Position numbers and translations under genes: made by a program | The notes under the pieces: model-generated | Databases searched by the model: none | The model's input: only the letters and a program-made list of their open reading frames with translations | Told to the model about the DNA's origin: nothing | Part shown: positions 8,213-16,351 of the stretch, piece after piece | Numbering within the stretch: the stretch's first letter is position 1 | Layout: the number at the start of each line of letters is the position of its first letter | Source: Ornithinibacillus halophilus | Lineage (GTDB): Bacteria; Bacillota; Bacilli; Bacillales; Amphibacillaceae | Direction of reading: 5' to 3' | Assembly (NCBI RefSeq): GCF_900129485.1 | Contig: NZ_FQVW01000014.1 | Span: 1 to 64,000, forward strand | Length of the DNA stretch: 64,000 nucleotides

Positions 8213-8881
8213 ATGTTTAAATTTTTCAAAAGAGTAAAAACCGTTGTCAGTTCTGAATTAAATTCAATGCTGGATAAAGCAGAAGATCCGGTGAAAATGC
8301 TGGATCAATTTATGCGCGATATGGCTGAGGATATTCGTGAGGTTGAAAGTGCTGTTGCTAAACAAATCGCCAACGAAAAAATGCTAAAGCGTAAAGCTGA
8401 TGATGCAAATGCTATGGTAGCCAAACGACAAAGCCAAGCAGAACAAGCGATTCAAGCTGGCAATGATGAATTAGCTCGCCGTGCTTTACAGGATAAAAAG
8501 GAACATGAAGCAACTGCTGAATCGTTAAATGAGTCTTGGGAAAGAGCGAAAAACGATGCAGACATTTTACGTACAAAACTAGATGAAATGAAAAAAGAAT
8601 ACCAAGAAATGAAACTGAAAAAAGATTCTTTAAAAGCGCGTGCTGAATCAGCAAAAACTCGTACAAAAATCAATCGCACTATGTCCTCTATTGGTAACGA
8701 TGATTCCAAACGTGGATTTGAACGCATGGAAGAAAAAGTCATGCAATTTGAGGCAGAGGCTGAAACTAGTGAGGACCTGTCCCAAGCAAGCCGTACATTA
8801 GATGATGAATTTGAAGACTTAGAAAAGAATAGTGTGGATGATGAACTAGCCGCATTAAAAGAAAAAATGGGTAAAGAGTAA
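8213..8881 (+). CDS. pspA: PspA/IM30 family membrane-stress protein
   Basis: A 222-residue, almost wholly helical protein: an amphipathic N-terminus (FKFFKRVKTVVSSELNSML), the PspA signature EDPVKMLDQFMRDM near residues 23-37, and a long coiled coil to about 190. PspA is an ESCRT-III-like peripheral protein that coats and repairs damaged inner membrane. The gene has a strong AAGGAGG site. Sigma-W control fits the response to membrane-active compounds. A hairpin follows the stop, so pspA is probably made in excess over the downstream genes. Confidence 0.95.
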   Translation: MFKFFKRVKTVVSSELNSMLDKAEDPVKMLDQFMRDMAEDIREVESAVAKQIANEKMLKRKADDANAMVAKRQSQAEQAIQAGNDELARRALQDKKEHEATAESLNESWERAKNDADILRTKLDEMKKEYQEMKLKKDSLKARAESAKTRTKINRTMSSIGNDDSKRGFERMEEKVMQFEAEAETSEDLSQASRTLDDEFEDLEKNSVDDELAALKEKMGKE

Positions 8882-8889
8882 GAGACTTC

Positions 8890-8926
8890 GGAGCAGCACT
8901 TTAATCTTTTGCTGCTCCTTCTCTTT
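8890..8926 (+). terminator. intra-operon terminator after pspA
   Basis: Nine-base stem GGAGCAGCA / TGCTGCTCC followed by TTCTCTTT. Probably partial, because the next gene starts 20 bases later without an obvious promoter. Confidence 0.75.
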
Positions 8927-8945
8927 CAAAAGGAGGGATTAATTT

Positions 8946-9545
8946 GTGAGGAATCGAATAAGTATAATAGGGCTGTTTTCCCTTCTAATTCTACTATCTG
9001 CTTGTTCGTCAGGAGGAGAGTCCATCACAGCAGAAGATATTCCAACCGAACCTTCAAAAGATGCAATTACTAACGCTATTAAACAGGCAGGGAATTATGA
9101 AATGGACGATATTATTGAGGCAAACTTTCCTGAAGTACTGAAGATTGAAGGAGATAGCAGTAATGCAGAGGTTTATGGAACGACACGTTTTGGACTTACT
9201 GAACTCAGTTCTCTCCTGTCAGATACCGTCCAACCGGAAGAAATCAGTGACGTAAAAGATAACCAGCAAATTTTAATTTATCCAGATGATTTTATAACAT
9301 TAAGAGAAAGTGAAGCAGATCCTAATGTTCTACTTATCGAAGTGGCAAGTGATGAATTTGTCAGACGCAATTATTCACCTAACTTTTTAAGCACATACTT
9401 TGCCTTTCGAATTTTAGACGATATGTTAGATACGAGGGATTGGAGCAAGCGCCAAGGTGGAAGTTACTCAGGAATGGGAAGTTTAAATAAACCTAGCCGT
9501 GGATTTGGATCATTTCGCGGTGGTGGCCCTGGAACAGGTAAATAA
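8946..9545 (+). CDS. DUF4247-like lipoprotein
   Basis: A 199-residue protein starting at GTG after AAAGGAGGG. It has a type II signal peptide with lipobox LLSAC (Cys about residue 20), so it should be an acylated protein on the outer face of the membrane. The mature part is alpha/beta, and the last 30 residues are Gly/Ser/Arg-rich (SYSGMGSLNKPSRGFGSFRGGG). The family looks like DUF4247, a known companion of DUF4178/DUF350 genes. Biochemical role unknown. Confidence 0.82.
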   Translation: MRNRISIIGLFSLLILLSACSSGGESITAEDIPTEPSKDAITNAIKQAGNYEMDDIIEANFPEVLKIEGDSSNAEVYGTTRFGLTELSSLLSDTVQPEEISDVKDNQQILIYPDDFITLRESEADPNVLLIEVASDEFVRRNYSPNFLSTYFAFRILDDMLDTRDWSKRQGGSYSGMGSLNKPSRGFGSFRGGGPGTGK

Positions 9546-9557
9546 AGGAGTGATAAA

Positions 9558-9953
9558 ATGGAACCATATATCTCGACGTTAGTTTATTTTTTTATTTCCA
9601 TCGTTATTGTATTAATCGGTTTATTCATCTTTGAAAATGTAACACGTTCTTATAAGGATATGGAAGAAGTCAAAAAAGGCAACCAAGCTGTAGCGTTATC
9701 CATTATTGGAAAAATAATTGGAATTTGTATCATTCTATCCTTTGCCGTATATAACAGTAATGTCATATATGAAACGATCATTTGGGGAGTATTCGGTGTC
9801 GTCTTGCAAATGATTACTTACTGGTTCTTTGACCTGTTTACACGTTCGTTTTCAGTTGAAGAGCAATTAGCGAAAAATAATATTGCTGTTGGTATTATGA
9901 GCATGGGAGTTTCAATTGGATTGGCATTTGTCATTGGGGCCTCGATTACATAA
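9558..9953 (+). CDS. DUF350 (UPF0719) membrane protein
   Basis: A 131-residue protein with four hydrophobic segments, of the YjfL-like DUF350 family. It follows the lipoprotein gene by 12 bases with its own AAAGGAGTG site. DUF350 proteins are often encoded with membrane-anchored aminopropyltransferases, as here. A channel or scaffold role is only conjecture. Confidence 0.87.
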   Translation: MEPYISTLVYFFISIVIVLIGLFIFENVTRSYKDMEEVKKGNQAVALSIIGKIIGICIILSFAVYNSNVIYETIIWGVFGVVLQMITYWFFDLFTRSFSVEEQLAKNNIAVGIMSMGVSIGLAFVIGASIT

Positions 9954-10029
9954 GAAAAAGCTCCGAACGCTAGTTAGTCGCAGATGCTGGAGAGTCAACG
10001 TATCGCGAACGAATTGTAATTTTAACTTT

Positions 10030-10055
10030 AACGGCCAGGCACTCGCTTGGCCGTT
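10030..10055 (+). other. hairpin before the aminopropyltransferase gene
   Basis: Inverted repeat AACGGCCA / TGGCCGTT with a 10-base loop in the 132-base gap between the fourth and fifth genes. There is no U-tract. It may be an mRNA processing or stability element. Confidence 0.45.
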
Positions 10056-10085
10056 CGTTATTGGCATAGAAGAGAGTGAAGAACA

Positions 10086-11636
10086 GTGAATGAAGCAGCA
10101 GTGAGAAAAAGTAATATTATTTATTGGTCATCCGGGATTGTATCGATTTGTGGGATAATTTTTGAGGTCTTGTTCGGTGCATTAGGTTCTTACATATTAG
10201 GTGACGGTGTCAAACAGTACACATTGACGATTTCGCTCTTCTTAACAGGGATGGGCATCGGTGCCAGTTTAAGTGAAAAAGTTATGAAAAACCTCATCAT
10301 CACGTTTGTCTGGATTGAGTTTGGTGTTGCCGTGATTGGTGGCTTTTCTAGTTTCACGATGTTTGGAATCACCGCATTTGCCCCTGCTGGTACAGATGCC
10401 TTTTACTTATATTTTATTACCTTACTTGTTGGGGCCTTAACCGGTGTGGAACTACCGATTTTAATTCGGAAAGCAAATGATATTGGTGTTGCATTAAATA
10501 AAAGCACGGCACGCGTTTTATTTTCCGATTATGCTGGAGGATTAATTGGTGGGTTGCTGTTTGTGTTCTTGCTGCGCCCTTATTTCGGTATGGTAAAAAC
10601 AGCATTTTTAGTTGGTTGCATTAATTTAACTGTTGCGTTAATCGTTCTATGGCTGTTTCGCAGAGAAATTCGAAATTTTATGGTACATGCTATGATTGGA
10701 CTAGGAATCGGAGTGGTGCTATTGATCGGATTATTTTTTGGTGAAGCAATGGCATTCAGTTTTGAACAAAAGCTCTACCAGGATCCCATTATTCACATGG
10801 AGGAAAGCAGTTACCAGCGAATTACCATCACGAAGGACCAAGAGGATGTCCGTCTTTTCTTAGATGGACAATTGCAGTTCAGCACCATTGATGAGCACCG
10901 CTATCACGAAGTCCTCATCCACCCAACGATGAGCGTTGCAGAAAGCCGACTGAATGTCCTCATCCTTGGTGGAGGTGATGGAATCGCAGCAAAAGAAGTG
11001 TTGAAATATGATGACGTTGAGTCTGTCACTCTAGTAGATTTGGATCCAGCTGTTGTGGAATTAGCGAACACCGAGCCACTGTTGCTTGAGGTAAATGATG
11101 GAGCATTAATGGATGAAAAAGTGGAGGTTGTGCATGAAGACGCCTTTCAGTTTTTAGAGGACACGGATGAATGGTTTGATGTAATCATCATTGACCTCCC
11201 CGATCCAAACAATGAAAGTTTAAATAAATTGTATACACGAGAGTTTTATTCATTGGTTAGGAATCACCTTAATCCTGGGGGTGCCGCTATGATTCAGGCA
11301 ACAAGCCCTGTCTTTGCTAGAGAAGTCTATTGGACGATATCCGAGACAGTAGCATCTACAGGGTTACATGTAGAAAATTTGCATGTCGATGTTCCTAGCT
11401 TTGGCAACTGGGGATTTGTTATGGCAAGCCGTGAAACAATTGAATTAGAGAATATTGAAATTCCTGTTACTACTAGGTTTCTTTCATCTGACATACTCCC
11501 TGCCCTGACTGTATTTGGGAAAGATGAGAATGAGGATATCTATCGGGCAAACGGAGATTTGATAGAATTAAAGCCTAATACATTAATTGACCCGCATTTG
11601 ATACAGATTTATGAGAGGTCTTGGGAGAATTATTAG
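10086..11636 (+). CDS. membrane-anchored polyamine aminopropyltransferase (spermidine synthase-like)
   Basis: A 516-residue fusion. Seven predicted transmembrane segments occupy residues 14-225. A spermidine-synthase Rossmann domain follows, with the dcSAM-binding motif LGGGDGIAAKEVL and the acidic VTLVDLDPAVVE. Next comes VEVVHEDAFQFL, then the catalytic-site strand IIIDLPDPN. It should transfer an aminopropyl group from decarboxylated SAM to a diamine. SpeD, encoded 2.6 kb away and divergent, would supply that donor. GTG start preceded by GAGAGTGAAGAA. The membrane part is typical of this DUF350-linked subfamily and absent from classic SpeE. Substrate identity cannot be read from sequence. 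Confidence 0.9.
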   Translation: MNEAAVRKSNIIYWSSGIVSICGIIFEVLFGALGSYILGDGVKQYTLTISLFLTGMGIGASLSEKVMKNLIITFVWIEFGVAVIGGFSSFTMFGITAFAPAGTDAFYLYFITLLVGALTGVELPILIRKANDIGVALNKSTARVLFSDYAGGLIGGLLFVFLLRPYFGMVKTAFLVGCINLTVALIVLWLFRREIRNFMVHAMIGLGIGVVLLIGLFFGEAMAFSFEQKLYQDPIIHMEESSYQRITITKDQEDVRLFLDGQLQFSTIDEHRYHEVLIHPTMSVAESRLNVLILGGGDGIAAKEVLKYDDVESVTLVDLDPAVVELANTEPLLLEVNDGALMDEKVEVVHEDAFQFLEDTDEWFDVIIIDLPDPNNESLNKLYTREFYSLVRNHLNPGGAAMIQATSPVFAREVYWTISETVASTGLHVENLHVDVPSFGNWGFVMASRETIELENIEIPVTTRFLSSDILPALTVFGKDENEDIYRANGDLIELKPNTLIDPHLIQIYERSWENY

Positions 11637-11639
11637 ATG

Positions 11640-12245
11640 GTGGATGTGGTTGGGTGGAGCGAGTTTTCCTTGGTGGGGAGCGAATTCTGACCGGGGGCGA
11701 GCGAGTTCACCTTACTGTGGAGCAACTTCTGTCCCAGGGCGTGCGAGTTTTACTTGGTGGGGAGCAAATTCTGGACGGGGGCGAGCGAGTTCTGCTTGGT
11801 GAGGAGCAAATTCTGGACGGGGGCGAGCGAGTTTTCCATTGTGGGGAGCGACTTTTGGCTCAGGTCGAGCGAGTTCTGCTTGGTGGAGAGCGAATTCTGG
11901 ACCAGGGCGAGCGAATTTCCTTTTGTGGGGAGCGAATTCTGGCTCGGGGCGAGCGAGATTACTTTTTGTGGGGAGCAAATTCTGGACGGGGGCGAGCGAG
12001 TTCACCTTGGTGGGGAGCAACTTCTGGACCGGAGCGAGCGAGTTCAACTTGGTGGGGAGCGAATTCTGGCCGGGAGCGAGCGAATTTTCCATTGTGGGGA
12101 GCAACTTCTGGACCGGAGCGAGTTCACCTCAACGGGGAGCAACTTCTGTCCCAGGGCGAGCGAGTTCAGCTCAACGGGGAGCGACTTCTCACCTGGGACG
12201 AGCGAATCGACCTCTGTGTGGAGCCTGAACGAGCACATTCACCTT
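11640..12245 (+). repeat. G-rich tandem repeat array 3 (longest)
   Basis: About fourteen 42-bp units of the array family with GGGGAGCGAATTCTGG and GGGGCGAGCGAGTT cores, beginning at the aminopropyltransferase stop and ending 40 bases before the hydrolase gene. A long frame runs through the array into the hydrolase, but hydrolase translation surely starts at 12288. Confidence 0.9.
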
Positions 12246-12287
12246 AATGGGGAGTACATATGGCAATATATAAAGAGAGGTGAAAGG

Positions 12288-13154
12288 ATGACACAAGATT
12301 ATTATGTAGAAAAATTCGGTCAAGGTGATCCCATTCTATTTTTACCTGCTGCTGGTTTTTCTGGCAATGAAGGATTTAAAATAGCAGAGCATCTTAGCGA
12401 CAGATTTGAAACACATATGATTGATTTGCCGGGGTTTGGTAAAAGCAAAGGGATAGAAACAAAGGTTTCATCTATAAAACTAGCGAACTGGGTAAAAGAT
12501 TACTTGGATGAGCAACATATTGAAAAAGCGAATTTAATTGGCCATTCCCTTGGCGGAGCAATACTGTTGAATTTTGCTGTCCATTATCCTGATAAAGTGA
12601 ATAAACTTGTATTACTAGATCAAGGCCACAAACCTTTTCCTAGAGTTCCAAAATCAGAATTTGGCGCATTTGCTTATTTTTTCCCACTTCTCAACATGCT
12701 AGTTAATCTTTTTGGGAAGTCATTTTTAAATAAGTTGGCGCCACTCTTTACACAAGACGGCGAACAAAAAGTCGACAATGACGAGATCCGCAAGCAATTT
12801 TGTAAGCAGGCTTCTATTGAGGAAGATGATTATGTTCGATTGGCGTTTGAGAACCGAGCTGATTTTTCCGTGGAGGCACTTAATTTGCTGTTCGGCTACT
12901 ATAAGCTGAACCTCCCCAACCTATTGAAGAAAGTGACCGTTCCGACTTATTTAGTTTACGGCACATTTGAAGGATTGAATGAAAAAGAATACATAAATAC
13001 GAAACGTCAAGTAGAGAAATTACACAAACATAACCTCCCCATTACCTTCCAACCGCTTAAAGGTGGACATTACGTACATTGGAATCAGAATTTTGCGTGG
13101 GATGAGTTAGAGAGGTTTTTATTAAAAAACTCTGAAGTGAGTTTTGTGGTCTAG
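12288..13154 (+). CDS. alpha/beta hydrolase
   Basis: A 288-residue alpha/beta-hydrolase fold protein. The start ATG follows AGAGAGGTGAAAGG; everything upstream is repeat DNA. The oxyanion region PAAGFSG, the strand IDLPGFGKS and the nucleophile elbow GHSLGGA (Ser about residue 94) are present. A late GGHYVHWN supplies the probable catalytic His. The acid is probably Asp in the preceding strands, but I cannot fix it. Esterase, lipase or dehalogenase-like activities are all possible. Monocistronic, ending in a strong terminator. Confidence 0.88.
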   Translation: MTQDYYVEKFGQGDPILFLPAAGFSGNEGFKIAEHLSDRFETHMIDLPGFGKSKGIETKVSSIKLANWVKDYLDEQHIEKANLIGHSLGGAILLNFAVHYPDKVNKLVLLDQGHKPFPRVPKSEFGAFAYFFPLLNMLVNLFGKSFLNKLAPLFTQDGEQKVDNDEIRKQFCKQASIEEDDYVRLAFENRADFSVEALNLLFGYYKLNLPNLLKKVTVPTYLVYGTFEGLNEKEYINTKRQVEKLHKHNLPITFQPLKGGHYVHWNQNFAWDELERFLLKNSEVSFVV

Positions 13155-13204
13155 TTTGTATAAAAAAAGTGCTATTGCCCTTAAAGGAGTGATAGCACTT
13201 TTTT
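13147..13204 (+). terminator. terminator, part of a duplicated sequence
   Basis: Stem AAGTGCTAT / ATAGCACTT flanked by A- and T-runs. Bases 13147-13180, which include the hydrolase stop codon, are identical to 29711-29744, so the terminator seems to have been copied or recombined between two places 16.5 kb apart. Confidence 0.85.
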
Positions 13205-13352
13205 CAGATGTAAAAGTAAATGTTTATCTAGAATATTCCATTTCAAATACCAATCCTAATTCTGCTGCTTAATTTTATTTAAATCAAGTTCTCAACTTTA
13301 AACATAATTCATAGAATTTATTAATTTGCAATGGTATAAAAGGAGGATAAAC

Positions 13353-13670
13353 ATGCCTTTCATTAAGTTCTATGGTTTTAATCAAGAAACACTCCAAAAT
13401 AAGTCTAATCAAATAATTAGCATTATAACAGATAGAGCGAATATAAAAGCAACAAAAGTAAAAATCTACAATGCTCCAGACATATCGATTACAATTAATC
13501 CTCCGATAATAGAAATTGCGATGTTTCAACGTCCAATAGAAACTTATGATAGTATTGCGAGTGATTTAAATAATCTTTTCCATGACACTGAATTTCATAA
13601 TCCCCATATATATTTTGTGGTAATAGAAGAGAAACTTTATTATAAACAAGGTTTACCTATAGTGAATTAG
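13353..13670 (+). CDS. DUF1904 family protein
   Basis: A 105-residue protein starting at ATG after AAGGAGGA. It resembles DUF1904/tautomerase-like proteins (MPFIKFYGF, PPIIEIAMFQRP, HIYFVVIEEKLYYKQG). Pro at position 2 is the catalytic base position in tautomerases and is preserved here. The substrate is unknown. It stands alone, with nothing linking it to its neighbours. Confidence 0.8.
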   Translation: MPFIKFYGFNQETLQNKSNQIISIITDRANIKATKVKIYNAPDISITINPPIIEIAMFQRPIETYDSIASDLNNLFHDTEFHNPHIYFVVIEEKLYYKQGLPIVN

Positions 13671-14014
13671 TAATCTTCATGTATTTTCATTTATTTACTT
13701 CCATTATCGATTCCTTTTGACGTAATACTCACTCATAATAAAGGGTTAATATTGCCCCAGTCCAAATGAAGTTGCCTTTCCAACATGAAATTTCCCCAAA
13801 AATATAGTAATAGCTACCCCATTCATAAATACTTCGTTTCTATACCTTTATAACTGCTTTGTTACTCACCTCTTAGTCACTCTTATTGGTGAATCGAAAA
13901 TGTAATTACTTTAATTACTAAATCTCATCCACAAGGTAGAAAATAAATCCATACCCTTATAACCCCAAACAAGCCCAACCTCCTCAAGGGCTTGTTTAGG
14001 TTTCACAATCTTAC
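13671..14014. other. intergenic region without a convincing gene
   Basis: A 344-base AT-rich gap between convergent genes. A 22-codon frame on the minus strand lacks a ribosome site. Only the terminator at its right end is supported. Confidence 0.6.
13967..13997 (-). terminator. terminator of the tubulin-like operon
   Basis: Stem AAACAAGCCC / GGGCTTGTTT with an 11-base loop lies 18 bases beyond the stop of the last gene of the leftward operon. Confidence 0.75.
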
Positions 14015-16315
14015 TTATCGTTCATAAAAATCAAATGGCGTTGCACCGTGAGAGTAGCCTTCTAATTGCTGCAATACTTTTCGATACCCTTCCCCATAGA
14101 CATCATCTCTATGAAGTAATTCATGATTTAATATCTCCGCTTCTTTATAAGCTCCAATTGATTCCATAAAATATACTTCAACCCATGAAGCATGGCCTTC
14201 TAAATCTGCCAACGTCAAAACATCAAGATTCAGTTGGTCAAATTGCCAAATATGTGTTAGTTCATGCGCTAAAGTCGCTAATGTTTGTAAACGAGGTGCT
14301 CCATTCTCAATGTAAATTTCTGCTCGTTCTCCAGATCTAATGGCTGTACCAACAATACGGGCATCATATTCCTCTGTAGGGACAAACTTCTGTCCACTTA
14401 ATGCTTGAATCTCCTTCGCATTTATCATCTTGATATGAATATTCTGTCTCACTTCAACCTGTAAAGTATTCGTAAAGAAAGTACGAACTTCTTCGTAAAG
14501 TGGTGTAAGATCTTCTACGCGATCGATCGCTGTCTGGTGACATACCGAACATCTTTCGCGCTCATCATCCAGTTGAATAAATTCGGTGGCTGCAAAATAA
14601 TTTTTACAGAAATCACATTGTCTTTTTTCACCTTGCTCTGTTTCCTGTTGGTTTTCTGTTGCTAATTGCCGTTGTGTATGCAGGCGGTTCTCTGGCAACA
14701 AGCTACGAATCGCTTCCATGGTCTCTTCAAACTGGAACACTTCCGGCATGGAATCTCCACCCATATAAGCGAAGCACTGTTTTGGTTCCTGCTCTGATTC
14801 ATAGGACAACCAGTACATATAATCTTCCATAATTTCAAATAGGTGGAGCCACTTATCTTTTATCCGTTCTAACATTCCCATCTGAAGTGGGGTATCTTCA
14901 AAAATATAAATCGTAATCATATTCTCTTCATCTTCTGGAACATCTTTGACTTTTGGTAAATATCTTTTCAAGTTTCTATAAAATGCCTGTTCTTCGGGAA
15001 AATAGTTCTCTGGAACCGAAGTCGTAGCTGCAAGGTACTGATATCCATGTGGGAATAATGAAACAAAGATTTCGTTTAGCAAATAAACTAAAGTTACCGA
15101 CACTTGCTCTACATTTATAGCCGAATCATTCTTGATCTTCCATTTGAATTCCAAAACATTTCCGTTCGGATAGTTTCGATCATAAATTTCTTTATCCTGA
15201 TAGGACAACTTGGTATATCTTAACTTTTCATCTGCCAAATCGATTCCATGGTCAAATTGGAAGTATCCATTGGTCGAGGCCTCCACTTCACATTGATACA
15301 ACTGAATCATAACTTCATTTTGATCAATCATGAGTTGCTCTGTGGCATACTTTGCTTCCTCATCTAATGGACCTTTCACGGCAAACGAACGATTTTGATG
15401 ATACTGATATTTCTCAGTTTGTGCTTCATAAACTAAATCGATTGTTTTAGTGTAACGGTTGATGTCTTCAATTCGATATAGATTGCCGTTAAATGCATGT
15501 AACTGTCCAGGTAAGTAATTTTGATAAATATTGCCAGCAATGATTTCGTCGATTACTTCATTCGTACTCGTTTTTAATTCAAAAAACTCAAACCAATTTG
15601 GTATCAACTCTTGGTAAAAGTCGCGTGACAATTTATAGTAGATCGTCTTGTTGAAATCAAATTTCTTTACGGTGAATGACTCTTCTTCCACAATTTCTAT
15701 AAAAGGCTTAAAATCCTGCTCTGTTTTCAGTACTTGTCTTAAGAATTGATTTAACTGCTCAATAATTGGTTCTTTTGACAATGGTTTGTTGCGTACCTTT
15801 TGCAAATTAGAAATAAGCTCTTCCTGTTTCATTACACCGTTACATAATCGTTCAATTAATAAGTAAGTCATACTCCATGTCGTTCTTGACAACTCTGGAA
15901 CAAATGGAGAAATTTTTTCTACATTTTCTAAGAAAAACTCTCGGTGATGCGCCATATAATCGCGTAGTAGGTATGGCGGCGATACGATGTGAACAAAGGT
16001 GTTCTTTACTCCATTAGACCACCATTCTGCCAACGAATTAATAAAATTGTGCTCTTCATCAAAGATGATGGTGTAACTATGTTCATCTCTTTTTAACAAC
16101 AGTGAAGATACATTAAACTGAACGTTATTTCGAATCGAATCAATAGCTACAGGGGTTAATCCATACTCTAGTAAGTTTTTCCTACTGTCGATGAGATCCT
16201 TAAGGCTATCAAGTGTTGCACGAGTATGCTGTTCTCCTAAGTGGATTTTGCCAATACCGTGTTTAATTGCAGGTAATGCGATTACTGCTTCTTCATTTAA
16301 CCGTCGATGCGACAT
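14015..16315 (-). CDS. DA1-like zinc peptidase with LIM-like finger; C-terminal part of a split protein
   Basis: A 766-residue ORF. The C-terminus has a LIM-like zinc finger (CDFCKNYF ... CSVCH, about 575-600) and a peptidase domain with HELTH at 684-688 and EGHASW near 706. This layout resembles the plant DA1 ubiquitin-dependent peptidases and their bacterial relatives. Residues 1-200 (SYTIIFDEEHNF, FVHIVSPPYLLRDYMAHHREFF) look like the second lobe of a helicase-like or other P-loop-type fold. The ATG has no proper ribosome site. The frame stays open upstream to the TAA of the previous gene and reads EEWLQSTILPKMSHRRL, which looks like coding sequence. I therefore suspect this is the downstream half of a roughly 1280-residue protein cut by a single stop codon. 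Confidence 0.72.
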   Translation of the reverse strand: MSHRRLNEEAVIALPAIKHGIGKIHLGEQHTRATLDSLKDLIDSRKNLLEYGLTPVAIDSIRNNVQFNVSSLLLKRDEHSYTIIFDEEHNFINSLAEWWSNGVKNTFVHIVSPPYLLRDYMAHHREFFLENVEKISPFVPELSRTTWSMTYLLIERLCNGVMKQEELISNLQKVRNKPLSKEPIIEQLNQFLRQVLKTEQDFKPFIEIVEEESFTVKKFDFNKTIYYKLSRDFYQELIPNWFEFFELKTSTNEVIDEIIAGNIYQNYLPGQLHAFNGNLYRIEDINRYTKTIDLVYEAQTEKYQYHQNRSFAVKGPLDEEAKYATEQLMIDQNEVMIQLYQCEVEASTNGYFQFDHGIDLADEKLRYTKLSYQDKEIYDRNYPNGNVLEFKWKIKNDSAINVEQVSVTLVYLLNEIFVSLFPHGYQYLAATTSVPENYFPEEQAFYRNLKRYLPKVKDVPEDEENMITIYIFEDTPLQMGMLERIKDKWLHLFEIMEDYMYWLSYESEQEPKQCFAYMGGDSMPEVFQFEETMEAIRSLLPENRLHTQRQLATENQQETEQGEKRQCDFCKNYFAATEFIQLDDERERCSVCHQTAIDRVEDLTPLYEEVRTFFTNTLQVEVRQNIHIKMINAKEIQALSGQKFVPTEEYDARIVGTAIRSGERAEIYIENGAPRLQTLATLAHELTHIWQFDQLNLDVLTLADLEGHASWVEVYFMESIGAYKEAEILNHELLHRDDVYGEGYRKVLQQLEGYSHGATPFDFYER

Positions 16316-16351
16316 TTTTGGTAGAATCGTGGATTGAAGCCACTCTTCTCC

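Noticed and set aside
11754-13154. Long frame fusing repeat array 3 to the alpha/beta hydrolase
   Set aside because: The part before 12288 is a translation of tandem repeats; a good ribosome site and normal hydrolase N-terminus mark the true start.
13800-13870. 22-codon minus-strand frame with a Gly/Phe-rich translation
   Set aside because: No ribosome site and no context; probably chance or remnant.
14015-16315. Ordinary Lon- or M48-type peptidase
   Set aside because: HELTH with a preceding LIM-like finger and downstream EGHASW fits the DA1-like arrangement better.
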